DNA from: Furcasterigmium furcatum
Lineage: Eukaryota > Ascomycota > Sordariomycetes > Glomerellales > Plectosphaerellaceae
Direction: 5' to 3'
Length of the DNA: 64,000 bases
Assembly (NCBI GenBank): GCA_001599815.1
Contig: BCIA01000003.1
Span: 4,154,001-4,218,000, forward strand
Under the pieces are notes generated by a model. That model saw nothing but the letters and a program-made list of their open reading frames with translations. It did not search any database and was not told the DNA's origin. The position numbers and the translations under genes were made by a program. Positions within the stretch are counted from its first letter, which is position 1. Each line of letters begins with the position of its first letter. Shown in pieces: positions 12,901-24,081 of the stretch.

Positions 12901-13766
12901 GCGGCTGCGACCCTGGGCCGGGGAAGGAAGGGACGAGGGAGCATCTGAGTGAGAATTGTATTTCGGCACTGTACTTGCGGCAGATCCCGGGGCCTTCGAG
13001 ACCAACTCCTGTCTTCAGGACGGGCGGGCCGCACTGTACGGCTCCACCACCGAGTAATTCTGAAATTCCATCAAGCTCCTCCTGCGATATCAAGGAGCGA
13101 GCGAGGTCCATTACGCTTAAAAAGAACCATCAATGGAGGGAGTGAGGAGTCCCGTCAGTCCCGTCTTCCACGTCACTCCACAGACCAGGCGACGGACCCT
13201 GGATTCCACCCGACAGCTGTTGTAGGCTTGTAGCGTTGCATCGAGCGTTCAGCTGTCCTTGGCTCGACTCCGGATCCAAATCCGCCCCAGACGGATCGCC
13301 GGTCGCTGTTGATCGCAGGTTGTCGACGTCAGTCAACTATCCGCCATCTTCCGGCTAGCGGATTGAACTGGTCGGGCAGGGTGATCCGTACGACACAACA
13401 TCCCGGCCATCGCATCGCTCTCGCTCGCCGACTGCTCGAGGAACCAAGCGGTCCACGGCGCCGATTGGGAGAGCCTCGCCGTGCTAGATCAGGAAGCTTT
13501 TTGTCCGCCTCGTGTGCGCGAACACCTTTGGCCGCCGCATCCCATTCAAGGATGCCCTCACTCCCCCTCCCCTCCCTTCCATCGACCACCAGCGATGGGG
13601 GGGAGGGTTGGAGGGCTGGCTGCTCGCCTCACCCACCCTTCGAGCGTCTTCAGCTTTCAGGCAGGGGACCGCCCCCCAGGCTCCGCGTGTGGCACCAGCA
13701 GTCGACAGGGAACTGGCCTCCCGGGACAGCCCAGCGCGACCGGGGTCTGGTGGACGGCGCGCCATG
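6905..13766. other. Long gene-free interval upstream of the homeobox gene
   Basis: Nearly 6.9 kb with no supported gene, unusual in a window that otherwise has a gene about every 2-3 kb. Open frames of 100-300 codons exist on both strands (for example 11935-12837 on minus and 8032-8679 on minus) but are rich in Arg, Pro, Ser and Cys as GC-rich noncoding DNA gives, match no family and lack believable splice continuation. The base composition stays GC-rich, so it does not look like AT-rich, RIP-mutated transposon debris. Small local features: tandem GGTAAGGTAAGG-type words near 12513-12524, a (GCGG)n run near 12716-12733, and clustered GTAC-rich words near 10090-10130 and 10710-10725. Confidence 0.6.
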
Positions 13767-14636
13767 ATCAGTGACCGACAGTGACGCCGCACACACTGGC
13801 ACTGGCACCGCGCATCCCGGACCAGCAAACCCACCGACCCGGGGCCACCCCTGGACGCACTGCACCCTAATCCTAATCTTCCGGTGCTCACTGGCGAAGT
13901 ACTCCCTCCCCAGGTACCTCTCGGCTACCTTCATCTAACCTGATCTCCTCCCGTCAAGGGGCCCCCCTACTTTCCCCCTTGTTGGTGCCGCCCTGCCGCC
14001 CCCCCCAAGGCAGGTGTCGGGTTCTGTACGCCCACCGTCCCTCCCACAGACTCACATCCGTGATACATCTTCCGCTCACCCCCCTTCCCGCCGACCTTTC
14101 CGTCCTTGCGCCGTCCTTCTCATTGTTTTTCCCTGTCTGAGATCCATCCAGCTTCTCACGAGGGTCAACTTCTGCCTCGACCTGCAGAGGAGCCCTTCGG
14201 CTTTCTCTGTCTCACTCTCGACCCCTATCGTGTACCCTTCCTCGCTGCTTCGATCCTTTCTTCACCCTTCCTCAGCCTCTTCTGCCCGAGTCTTAAGGTC
14301 ACAAAGGCCCCCCCTTGCCTCTGAGACCTTGCTTGCCGGCCCTCCTCCTCCGACCGAATACTACTTCCTTCCACACGCTCGTTTTCTCCCACCTCCACCA
14401 CCATAAGTCGAACCAGCCTGCACCCTCTCAGGCCTGATATCCGACCTCAGTCACTCATTTGCCGGGGTTATCTGGTTCTGTTCGCCCGGATCACGTCCTC
14501 ACACACTCGCTTCGCATCCTCTATACAACCTCCTTCGGTGTCAGCACCGCCATCGTAGCCCAATCAGCTGCATCCCGTACCTTGAACGACCCATCCTTCG
14601 ACGCAGCCACCCCCCGGATCGGGCGGTCACCTGGCC
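13767..14636 (+). promoter_or_regulatory. ATG-free, pyrimidine-rich leader / probable long 5' UTR of the homeobox gene
   Basis: Reading 13767-14636 on the plus strand I find no ATG at all before the start codon at 14637, over about 870 nt. The stretch is strongly C/T-rich with runs of CCTTCC, CCTCC and polyC. A gap of this length without ATG is unlikely by chance and is what selection against upstream starts in a transcribed leader produces. A CCAAT word lies near 14559. Part of it may be promoter or may hold a UTR intron; the transcription start cannot be placed by eye. Confidence 0.6.
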
Positions 14637-16478
14637 ATGGACTACTTCTCTAATTACCCTCTGTACCAGTACAGCAACTTCAATCACGCTCAGTATCAGC
14701 ACAATGGCGGTTACCAGTACAACACCAACACCAACCACTCTGCCGAATCGTGGCGTCGTCACGCCATGCTGCATCATGGGGCTCGAGCCACGGAATCCAA
14801 GCCCAGACTGGCCAAGGAAGAGGTGGATAAACTGGAGCGGGAGTTTCAAAGAAACCACAAGCCCAACAGCAGTCTCAAGAAACAGCTAGCTGAGGAGATG
14901 AGAGTGGATATTGCCAGGATCAACGTATTTCACCCCGAATACTCCGAGTCCTTGTCGTCCTTGAAAGGCTAACAGTGGGCTTAGAACTGGTTCCAGAACC
15001 GACGAGCAAAGGCAAAGCAGGAGAAGAGAGCCCAGGAATCCGAGGCTCGCCGCAAATCGGAGCAAGCGAATGAGACACCACAGCAGGAGTCGGTCAAGGA
15101 GTATTATCCAGATGGCGACCACCATGAGGACCTCCGCCCTTCCGCTGCCCCCTTCCCATCCTTCGACACTTCACCTGCTTCGCAAGACAACAAGCCAGCT
15201 CCCGCTTCCCTGAACATCCGCGACGACTCCAAGGATGCCGAGTCTGAAGAGACCTCACCAGCATCGACTGACTTTACCAACGTTAAAGCGGAACCCTCGT
15301 ATGACGAGTTTTCATCTGTCGACGACCTCCTGTTTCCATCTCAATCGCCTTGCGGCTTCTCGTCCATGGCATCTGATCATACAGGCCAGCCGGGCCCCGG
15401 GCCGCTCACCCTAACCATTCCGACTCAATATGATGGCAGCCTCCGAGTTTCCTCCAGTGCTGAATCTTTTGGCCGTTTTCACTCAATTGCAAGCCCCGGC
15501 GATATGGACTCGTTGGGCCCGCTTCCCTCGGAGTATGGTCACGATGGCGGCGGCAGCTTAAGCGCCGAAGAGGATCACAAGGACAACCTTGCTAGACTGA
15601 GCCATCTGTCGCCCGAATCAGCCCAATCCCCCATGTCGACCGGCACTGGAGCGGCATTCAAATCTCCGCCCATCGATATCGCAAGCCGACGAAACACCAA
15701 GAGACCGGCACAACTCGGCGTTGGCTGCATGCGTAGCTACTCATACAACCATCCTGGCATGAAGACCGGCGTTGACATGCCCAGGAGGATGGATGCTCCC
15801 AGCCCTATGCGCCGGGTCGCCTCTGCAACGGGCCCGATGCACCGTGGCATTCAAAAACCCATGGGCATGGGTCCTCGGTCGCCCCTCTACTTCGACCGCA
15901 ATCAAGAGTTGCTGTTGCAAATGGCGTCGCAGACACCGATCCCCCAGGGCCCATGCAGCTCGGTGGCGCCTCCGACGCCTAACACCCCGGTCATCGTCAG
16001 CCAGGCAGCCCGGGAACTTACTGTGTCTTCTGAGGATGAGAAGCCATTCACGTTCCAGACAGGATTCCTATCTGCCCCATTCAACACGGACCCGACCATG
16101 AGGACGCCTCCTGATACACCCGGCATGATGGGCAACTTTTCGAGCGCCGTCTTTCCCAACAACCACATCCAGACGAGTTTTGACTACAATGTGATCGATG
16201 AACCTCTGATCACACCGGGGCTCGGCAGCTTCGAGAACGAGTTCCCAACGCTGCCGACAAACCTGCCCAGCTATGTCTCGCAGAACTGCGGCAGTCAACC
16301 TTCCACACCATCCTACCCGGCCACCACGATGGGACCGGCCTTTTTCCCTTCGTTTGCGGGAGGAAACTCCGAGTACAACTGGTCCGATGCGTCGACGAGG
16401 TCCTCGCCAGGACACGCCAGCCGAGCAAGGCAATTTCAGTTCACCAACATGACGGCACAGGACTTCCATGGCGAATAG
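14637..16478 (+). CDS. Homeodomain transcription factor (possibly Htf1/MoHox2-like)
   Basis: Nuclear DNA-binding protein of 593 aa. Exon 1 is 14637-14924, a 60-nt intron 14925-14984 (GTATTT...GCTAAC...TTAG), exon 2 14985-16478. The intron splits the third helix of the homeodomain: splicing joins ARIN to NWFQNRRAKAKQEKR, the invariant WFQNRR recognition helix. The homeodomain spans about residues 58-117 and begins near KPRLAKEEVDKLEREF. The N-terminus is Tyr/Asn/Gln-rich (MDYFSNYPLYQYSN). The rest is a long disordered Ser/Pro-rich tail with EEDHKDNLARLSHLSPESAQ and short TPxTP-like repeats, typical of fungal regulators. The combination resembles the conidiation regulator Htf1 of Fusarium and MoHox2 of Magnaporthe from memory of family layout only. 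A homeobox factor is certain; the orthology is a guess. Confidence 0.93.
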
Positions 16479-18358
16479 GGTGCCGCTTCGCCCACCTGAT
16501 CTAAACGTCTATCCCAACGAGCACATGCAGCGATGCGTCAACAATCGAGTCATCTTTTTGCCGCTCATTTGAGCAATGTACAACACGACAACGTTTCCTT
16601 ACTTTGCTTTTTTCGACATTTCAGCGACATCATTCAAAGCCATATTCCTTGCGTACATCTAATCTATCAACTGTCGACCGCTTCGTTACACATGCCTCGA
16701 AAGGCAAGCAGAGATTTCCCAGTTAATGTAATGACATAACTGCAAGGACAAGAGGGACGCGAGCCACGGCGCTTAGCAGCATGGACATTTCGAACTTTGT
16801 GTGGAAATACCCTATGAATTCAAGATGGAGGGCAAATATGGACGGGAACAGGGGATGGCTCTTGATGCCACAGATCCTGGTTCAAGGTCTACATACGACG
16901 CAATCTGAGGCGAATGAATGCCGGGCAGTTGGCGGCAGAAGCCCAGGACGGCACGAAATATAGCACAGACGATCGCAAAAGGACACAAAGCAATATAAAG
17001 TGGACTTAAGCGATCTCAGAAGGCTCTTCCCTGGTTCAGGATGCCATGCTGCTGTTTAAGCCGACATGATGGCGCACTCATCTATCGACGATCTGGCCCT
17101 TGTTCGTGTCATGAAGTCATTATCGTGCAAGCTTCCCCGGTTGGGAGATGGTGGCTTGCTTCGATGGACGGTCACCGATCGACGGTGGTCAACCCCACAC
17201 GCGCGGCCCGTGTCGTACCACCCTTTCCAGCCCAATGGGACGACTAGCCGGCCCATGCGGGGTGAGCCGGCCGGCGCCGAAAACCCCAACACGGCGCCGA
17301 TCACACCCAAGAGCAGGTTCCTTGGATCGGATGACGATCGGCGCGCCGCGGGGAACAGCGATGTCAATGAATTATTCTTCGGTCCAATGCCGACAGAGCG
17401 ACTGCGCAAGGTTGGGGTGGGATTTTCTGGGGGATTATTCTGGATGGGCGATGTTACGCCTTTGGACCAACAGGGCGATTGTGATGGGTCTCTTTTGGCG
17501 TGTCGAGTCATGCCACGTGAACAGGTTGGTTGGTGAGCTTTGCAACGTCTGCTAACTATGGCTTCCACGGCTGCGAAGTAGACGAGCCTGCTACCGGACC
17601 GCCGGCTTGTCATTCCAGGGCCCGGCATGGGCCCAGCGCATTGGGACAGCCACACCCTATCTCGGCGCCGTCCGGCACGTCTAGGAGTACACGTGGGACC
17701 ACATCAGAAGCTTCCCCGTGCGCCTAGTATGTGCCTTTCGTTATGTGGTATTAAGTGCTACAGCCGTCGTATATGTCACAAATCTGTCCGTAGCAGCCCC
17801 TTCCGCTATTTCCCTGCATTCCTCCGGCGTGTACTGGGGCGTTCGTCGAGACGCCCCATGAAACCGACATGTTGCCCTGGCGCGTCCCGCCTACAAAGGA
17901 AATGCCGCCGAACTCCGAACGCGTCGCTGATGCAATTTTTGCTTTCGTGGCAGAGCGAGAAAAAAAAGATGCTCTTGGGGAGGTGTGTGGTATGTGTCGT
18001 AAGTAGGGGGTATGAACTAAGGGCAAACACATCGCAAGGTGTCATCCTCAGAGGAGGTCGTGGTGGTTTGTGAGGTGGAGGAGGACACTGACCGCTCCTC
18101 CTCTTCCGGAGAATTGCGTGTCAAGAACGTAGGCGAGCAAGGCGTGTCGAAGAGAGCGTCGTTAAGTCCCCTCTTGCCCCATGGAGTCTGGCTTTGATCG
18201 CCTACGATAGTATCTGTGGGTGATGGCGCGGGTGCGGTACCGCGCGGGGTGTTGTCTTGACGTGCGGCGTGGAAGAGGGGTTCGCTCGTTGAGCGAGATC
18301 GGATTGGACGGTAGGCCGGTATGGCCATTTGTCCGTCCGCCAGTTTCGAGTTCTGCAT
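16479..18358. other. Convergent intergenic region between the homeobox gene and os-4
   Basis: About 1.9 kb between two genes that point toward each other, so it should contain two 3' UTRs. A Ser/Thr-rich open frame (18017-18358, minus) continues directly in frame after the os-4 stop; see the findings. The overlapping frames at 17056-17655 (minus) and 17066-17536 (plus) are mutual shadows with no domain. No RNA gene or repeat was seen. Confidence 0.5.
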
Positions 18359-21300
18359 CTAATAGAAGCCTTCGCTGGTGGTTGACCTTGAAATGGATGA
18401 AGTCCCAGGCGTGTGGGCGATTGAGCTGGTATCGCTGGGCGTTTGCGGTTCCACAACTTGGCTCCGTATGGTCATTATCCATTCGTGTTGCAGGAGTTCA
18501 ACAGCAGACGCCCTCTTCTTGGGGTCCCGGGTGAAACACCTGTTCAAGAAGTCCATGCCCTGAGGGCTGAGCTGATCAGGAGAGGGCAGCTGCGGCGGGT
18601 TACCCTGCGCGATGTTGTACATGATTGCCCACTCGTTATCCAGGTTCGCCCACGGCCGTCTTCCGGTGGCCATCTCGAGGATGACACAGCCCAGGGACCA
18701 CACATCGACTGCCCCGGCCCTTCCAGGGTTCTCACCCTTGATGACCTCGGGAGACATGTACATTGGAGTTCCGGTCATGGACTTGTTTGGTTTGGAGGAG
18801 GTGATGCCTTGCACCAAAGTCTTGCCCTGTCGTGCAATAACCTTGGCTGCGCCAAAGTCAACATACTTGATGATGCCGTTGTGATCGAGGAGGATGTCTA
18901 ATTTCTGTCAGCCTTGATTCAAACTCAGGTCGGGGGACAGGATACTTACTCTCAGGCTTGATGTCACGATGGGCAATGCCGCTCTCATGAAGGTAACAAA
19001 GGCCCTCCAAGAGCTGCAGCGTGTACACCATGATGACCTGTTCATCCTCGATCCGGCCATGCTCGAGAAGGTTGGCTAGAGAGCCTCCGTCGCAGAACTC
19101 CATGAAGATGTAAACTCGGTCGCGGTGGACTTCAATGCCGAAGTATGACACGATGTTGGGGTGGTCAAGAACCTCGAGCACGCCCATTTCATCCTTGATC
19201 TGCTCGGCGATGGTGGGGATGAGCTTGGGATCTTGCAGGCGGATCTCTTTCACGGCCATGAGATGACCGGAATCGAGGTTCATGGCGGCGTACACATTGC
19301 CGAATGTGCCGCCACCCACAAAGTGACCCTGCTGCCATCGCATCGTCACGTTGGTTGCCGAAGACGAGAGGTACGCCAGCGACCGGTCAACCTCGTTGTT
19401 CGCCTCGAGCACACGGCCAAGCGCTTGCCTCTCTGCTTCCTTGCTTTTCCTGATTTCGTCAACCCGATCCAGCTCCTCGATTCGCTGCTCCGTGATAGCT
19501 TGAGTGGCATCTTCATCATCGAGAATTCGGTTCTTATCCAGTCTTCTGAACTGGCCAACTAGGGCCTCGATGCGCTCCTTCTCCGCCTGGGCTGCCAGAT
19601 TGGACCTGGCACCCATGATATCGAAGTGGGAAATCAGCAAGGACATGCAGCCCGCGACCTTGGTGCGAAGCTTTGCATATTCGTCCTCGCCCAAGGCCAA
19701 GATGTGGCGACCCCTCGTCATACCCATGGCGAACTCAAGCGCAAGCACAGCCCAGCGGAAAGTCTTGCGGTCAGACGCCACGCAGTCATCGCAGATGAAG
19801 CTGACCCAGTCCAGGGCGAGCTTGGTCAGCTTCATGTTGTTCATCTGCTTCCGGTTGCTGTCCATGTTCAGCAACGAGCGCTGACCGAACTCCGTGGCAA
19901 AGACAAAGCAAGTCTGCACGAGCTCTTGGATATCCTTCCCTTGAGATTGTTTCCGGATGATTTCGACACTGTCCATGAATGTATTCGACAGCTTGTACGC
20001 AACACGACGGATCTCCATCAGTCTCGTGTTGACCTTGTGCAAGTTGGACCGTTGCTCAACGACCAAGTCGACATGCATGTCGACGGCATCCAGGAATGCC
20101 CGCCTAGCGCTGGCAAGTCGAGTCTGTGTGCCAGTTGCCACGATCCGCAAGTTACCTCTCTTGAGGTCAATGTTCTGTTCGCGGACGGCGATTGGGACAA
20201 CGTCGCCAAACCAGTGAGGCGGGCTCTCTGGGCGAAGGATCAGGAGGTATGGGTCGTTAGGATCCTCGCCGAACTGGTCCGCTGCTGTGATACCCAGGAT
20301 GGCCTGGATATCCTCTTGTCGCTCGGCCAGAGTTGATGAGGCCATGATGAAGATACCTTCTTGTTCGTACAGATCTGTGAAGACCTGGAAATGGCCTGAA
20401 GCTATCAGCCTGTCGTAAAACTCCCGGAGTCTTTCCGGGGCGAAAGCGATGCTGAAATCCGAGGCATTCTCGTAGTTGTCGCTCAGCATGCGGGAGAAGC
20501 GCTGCAGCATTCGCTGGCGCACTCGGACTGAATCGAGACACTGCTTGTATCGCTTGCTCATCTCTGACGCACTCTCCTTCGGCTTGCCCTGGAGCTCCTT
20601 CTCAAATGTGCCGCTGAGTCGGTTGAAGGCCTTGAATGTCAACGAGCTGAACTGCTCGGCGACTTCGATGTCGCCTCCTTGCAGATGGCTTCCAATCTCG
20701 TTACCGAAATCCCATTCTTGGAAGAGGAGCTCGGCTTCTTTGAAGGTGTTCTTGTTCCCGCTGAGCTTCCAGTTGAGCATCTTGAAGTAGTACTTGAGGG
20801 CATCCAGGACGACTTGGTCGAAGGAATCATCGATCATGGGCGGGAGCTCCCAGCCGGGCTCGGGTTGAGCCATGGCCAGATACTCGAGCTTGATTCGAAT
20901 AGCCAGCTTGAGGAGGGTCTGGAATTGCGAGATCATCTGGTCCTGCATGAGGGGGTTTTGCTGTGCGGATTCCTTCACCTTCTTCGCGTAGGCCAGGCGC
21001 ATCTTGATGACTTCTTCGATGAGCCGTGAAGGAAAGCTGATGAGGGTGAGTAGCTCCTCGATGTAAGGAGGCAGGTGTCTCTTCTGGAAGGCGGCAAAGT
21101 TACGGATGAGCGTGTCCTTGGACTTGTTGATCACCATGGATATGCCCACGAGCATGCCCTTTTCAATCTCCTTGTGCTTCATTGCGGCATCCTCGTCGTA
21201 CAGAGACTTCAGGCCGTCCTCTTTCATGAGTCGGTCTATGAAGGAGGTCTCATCGGGAATGGCGTTGCCAACAGGCGACCGCTGACGAGTCCTGGTGAAG

Positions 21301-22448
21301 TCGAGGTCATCGTTGCCCACCCATTTCTTCAGAATAGCTAGCTCGGTGTTGATGAGGTTGTTGGTGTTGTGCCAGGACACAATGGACTCGTAAGCCTCCT
21401 CGAACAAAGGGGACTTTGCAGTCGGATGTTGGCTGGCGAGCACACTCCATGATGGGTATAGGCTTTCGCACTTGTCAATCTTCTTGACGACGTCGCCGAC
21501 CTGCTCATTCGGAGGCTTCCCAACCTCGCTCTCGCCCTTGACAGAGAAGTTGGTGATCTCGTCAAGGATCGTGTTCAGGCCGCCCCGGGCTTCTTCGACC
21601 ATTCGCCGCTGCACGGGCAGATGCCGCCCACAGACCTTGGACCTGATCCCCAGCCACAACTCGTTCTTCTGTCCAGCATTTCCCATGGACTGCTCGGAAG
21701 AGCCGATCAGACGTTTCTTCTCCTGCCGGACGACATCGCCGGTCAGCACTGCTTCGAGCATGCCGTACCACTCCAGCCGCTCCCTGTTGGTGGGGTCTTT
21801 GATATCTTCTTCCGTAGGCTGCAGGTCGTCGTTGCCATAGAACATGATGGTCTCCTGTTCGTAGCGGTCGTCGAAAGGGCCCTCCGAGGAGGGTGTCTCC
21901 CCCTCAGAGTCCGAGTCGCCCTGGCCGTTGGTATAGCCATCGAACGGATATTCGTCTGCGTAGTCTTGCCGCAACCGCTGCACGTAGGCCTTTTCCTGTT
22001 GGCGAAATCGTTCGCTCGGTCGTGGGCGCGATCGGGAGTTCCGGACAGACTCGACAAAGGACGGCGCCACCGGGGGACGTCTCTGCGGTGCGTAGGTGCT
22101 TGAGGGTGTCCTCGCGGGGGCGTTGGGTCGCTGGGATTTGGTGGCGATGGGGTGCACGTAGGTGCCGTCTTCCGAGGCTCGGAGGCTTCTGCTGGCGCCA
22201 TTGACGAGAGCTGTCTGGACGAGAGAGGACATGGAGCCCGCCTGGCTCGCGTTGTCGTACATGGCGAGGGTACCCAGGTCATCCTGGAGCTCGCCGGCGT
22301 GGACGCTCTCCATTGGCAGGTCGATCGGGGTGGTGCTCTCGTCGGCGACGGCCACGGACGAAGCCCGAGGCGACTTGATCTTGTCCGGGCGGGCCTCGTC
22401 CTCGCCGTGGGAGAACCTGACGGCCCTGGGAGAAGGATCGGTCGCCAT
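18359..22448 (-). CDS. os-4: MAPKKK of the HOG/osmosensing pathway (OS-4/SskB/Ssk2)
   Basis: Cytosolic MAP kinase kinase kinase that passes the signal from the histidine-kinase phosphorelay and Ssk1-type response regulator to the Pbs2/OS-5 and Hog1/OS-2 kinases. Exon 1 is 22448-18950, a 52-nt intron 18898-18949, exon 2 18897-18359; 1345 aa, the usual size for filamentous fungi. The intron falls exactly in HRDIKPEN. A long helical N-terminal regulatory region (about 250-1000) precedes the kinase domain: Gly loop GGGTFGNVY from 1045, catalytic Lys in MAVKEIRL near 1067, HRD at 1160-1162, DFG in YVDFGAAK, and MYMSPEVIKG. The frame stays open upstream to at least 22790, but that part has no ATG (its first possible start is GTG), so the ATG at 22446-22448, opening MATDPSPRAVRFSHGE, is chosen. 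The stop at 18359-18361 is followed in frame by another open frame. Confidence 0.95.
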
Positions 22449-24081
22449 TCCGGTCGAGCTATCTCCAACAAGGCCGTGGGGCCTTTCGAGTTGGACGCGA
22501 CGAGAGGACAGTTCCCGGGCGGGCGCGGGGGAATCTCGTACGTTCGAAAGCTCGAGTGGCAGCGGGGGCTGCTTTTCGGGACGGGACGGCGGACTTAGGG
22601 GGTTATCGGGTGCGCCATGGGTGAGTGTCGAAGGAAAGGCACAGTTGGTGAAGGAGGAGGCCAGTCGACGACGATATGGATTGATCGAGATGTGCAATCT
22701 TCGCGCAGCGGGCAGCGTGAAATGATCAATGCACCACCATGGAGGCGCGCTAGTTGAAAGGGACGTGGCACAAGGAGCGGGAGGTGGCACTGGACCGAAA
22801 TTCTAGGCGGGCTCGGGCGCTGTATTGCAGAAGCTCGGGGAGTGTCCGAGGCGGGTGATTGGACGAAGCTGCAGCTTGCTGGCAGCCATTAGCGGAGGAT
22901 TCGACGCCTTCAGTGAGGTGTCAGGAGGCACATGAGGTGGATACCGAATCAGGTTAGGCTATTCGCCGCTTCGAGAGTCGTTGAGGACTTGACACAAGGA
23001 CACCAGCTGAGCTTGATTCGAAAGGGAGGAAAATAAAGCGGCCGGTACTTGGGTCCGCTTTTGGCAAGCTTGCCTGCGGCGATCTGCGCGATGTGGGATG
23101 AAACGAAGCGCATTTGGTGGAGAAAGGGGCCTGGAGATCTCATCTTCACATTGGGATCGGGGCTTTGTGGCTCGGTCTTGTGGCTGCTCAGATCGGCTGC
23201 CTGTCTTGCTTGCTTGCCAAACATCTCTCGATAGTTGACCGATTACTTGGTATTCCAAGGGCTGGGCAAGTATGTACGTAGACGGACGAGCAAGCTCATG
23301 ATCGAGTGTGACCCGCCGTTTCCTAATACCTGGGTGGTATTGCTTGGTAGCAGGGCATCCGTCACGTATATGTGAAAGGAACATCGAATTGTATCACACT
23401 CGGCACAGTATGTACCTCCAAGGTTGGGCCAGGGTTACGCCTTGTCCTGAGAGGGCCTCGGTTTCGAAGACTGCATTTGGAATCCGATGGCGAACCCCCA
23501 AGATGCCATCCAGCGGTTGCACATTCAAAGTTATAAGGGGTCTGCGCCTTCATCCGTCGTCGCAGAAGCAGAAGCAGCAAGACCAAGAATTCAAGGCCAC
23601 GCGATTCCCTGCCATGTCAGCAGCCCGATATAGTCCGTCTCATCTCAGTGCATGAGGAATGGCGGCTGTCGGCGCGTACAGTCTGCATCATGCAGGAGTA
23701 TGAGAATGATGTGGTGATCGAGCAGCCCGTCACTGGTCGCTTCACGAAGCGCCAGCCTTGGGTCGATCATGCGAGTCCGGGTCGTGGTCTCCGGCCGTTG
23801 CTTTTGTTGGATCCGAACATGAAAAGACGGGCGTGTGGTGTGTTGCGGTGGCGGTTTGGAGATGCCTCCGACCACTGATGACGGACATTGGGGAAAACTA
23901 CTCAGGCAATCAGGGTCCAGTCGAGGCCGGCAAAAAAATTCAGGACCCACCATGTCATCGTCCGATAAAGCTCGATATCTCGCCATCTCCTTCACCTTTT
24001 TCAATGTGCGGGCGAGGACACACAGTTCGCCCTGATTTCCTCCCTCAACACACTCGTCCTTCCGCCAATTGACCCGCCACG
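22449..24081. promoter_or_regulatory. Divergent promoter region between os-4 and the Ofd1/Tpa1 gene
   Basis: 1.63 kb between divergent start codons. It holds both promoters and leaders. The 340 nt next to os-4 remain open in the os-4 frame without an ATG and read as Pro/Ser/Arg-rich sequence, most simply a GC-rich 5' UTR. I see no third gene, repeat or RNA gene. Confidence 0.5.

Noticed and set aside
22446..22790. Starting os-4 at 22790
   Set aside because: The first codon there is GTG; the first in-frame ATG is at 22446-22448 and gives the usual family length.
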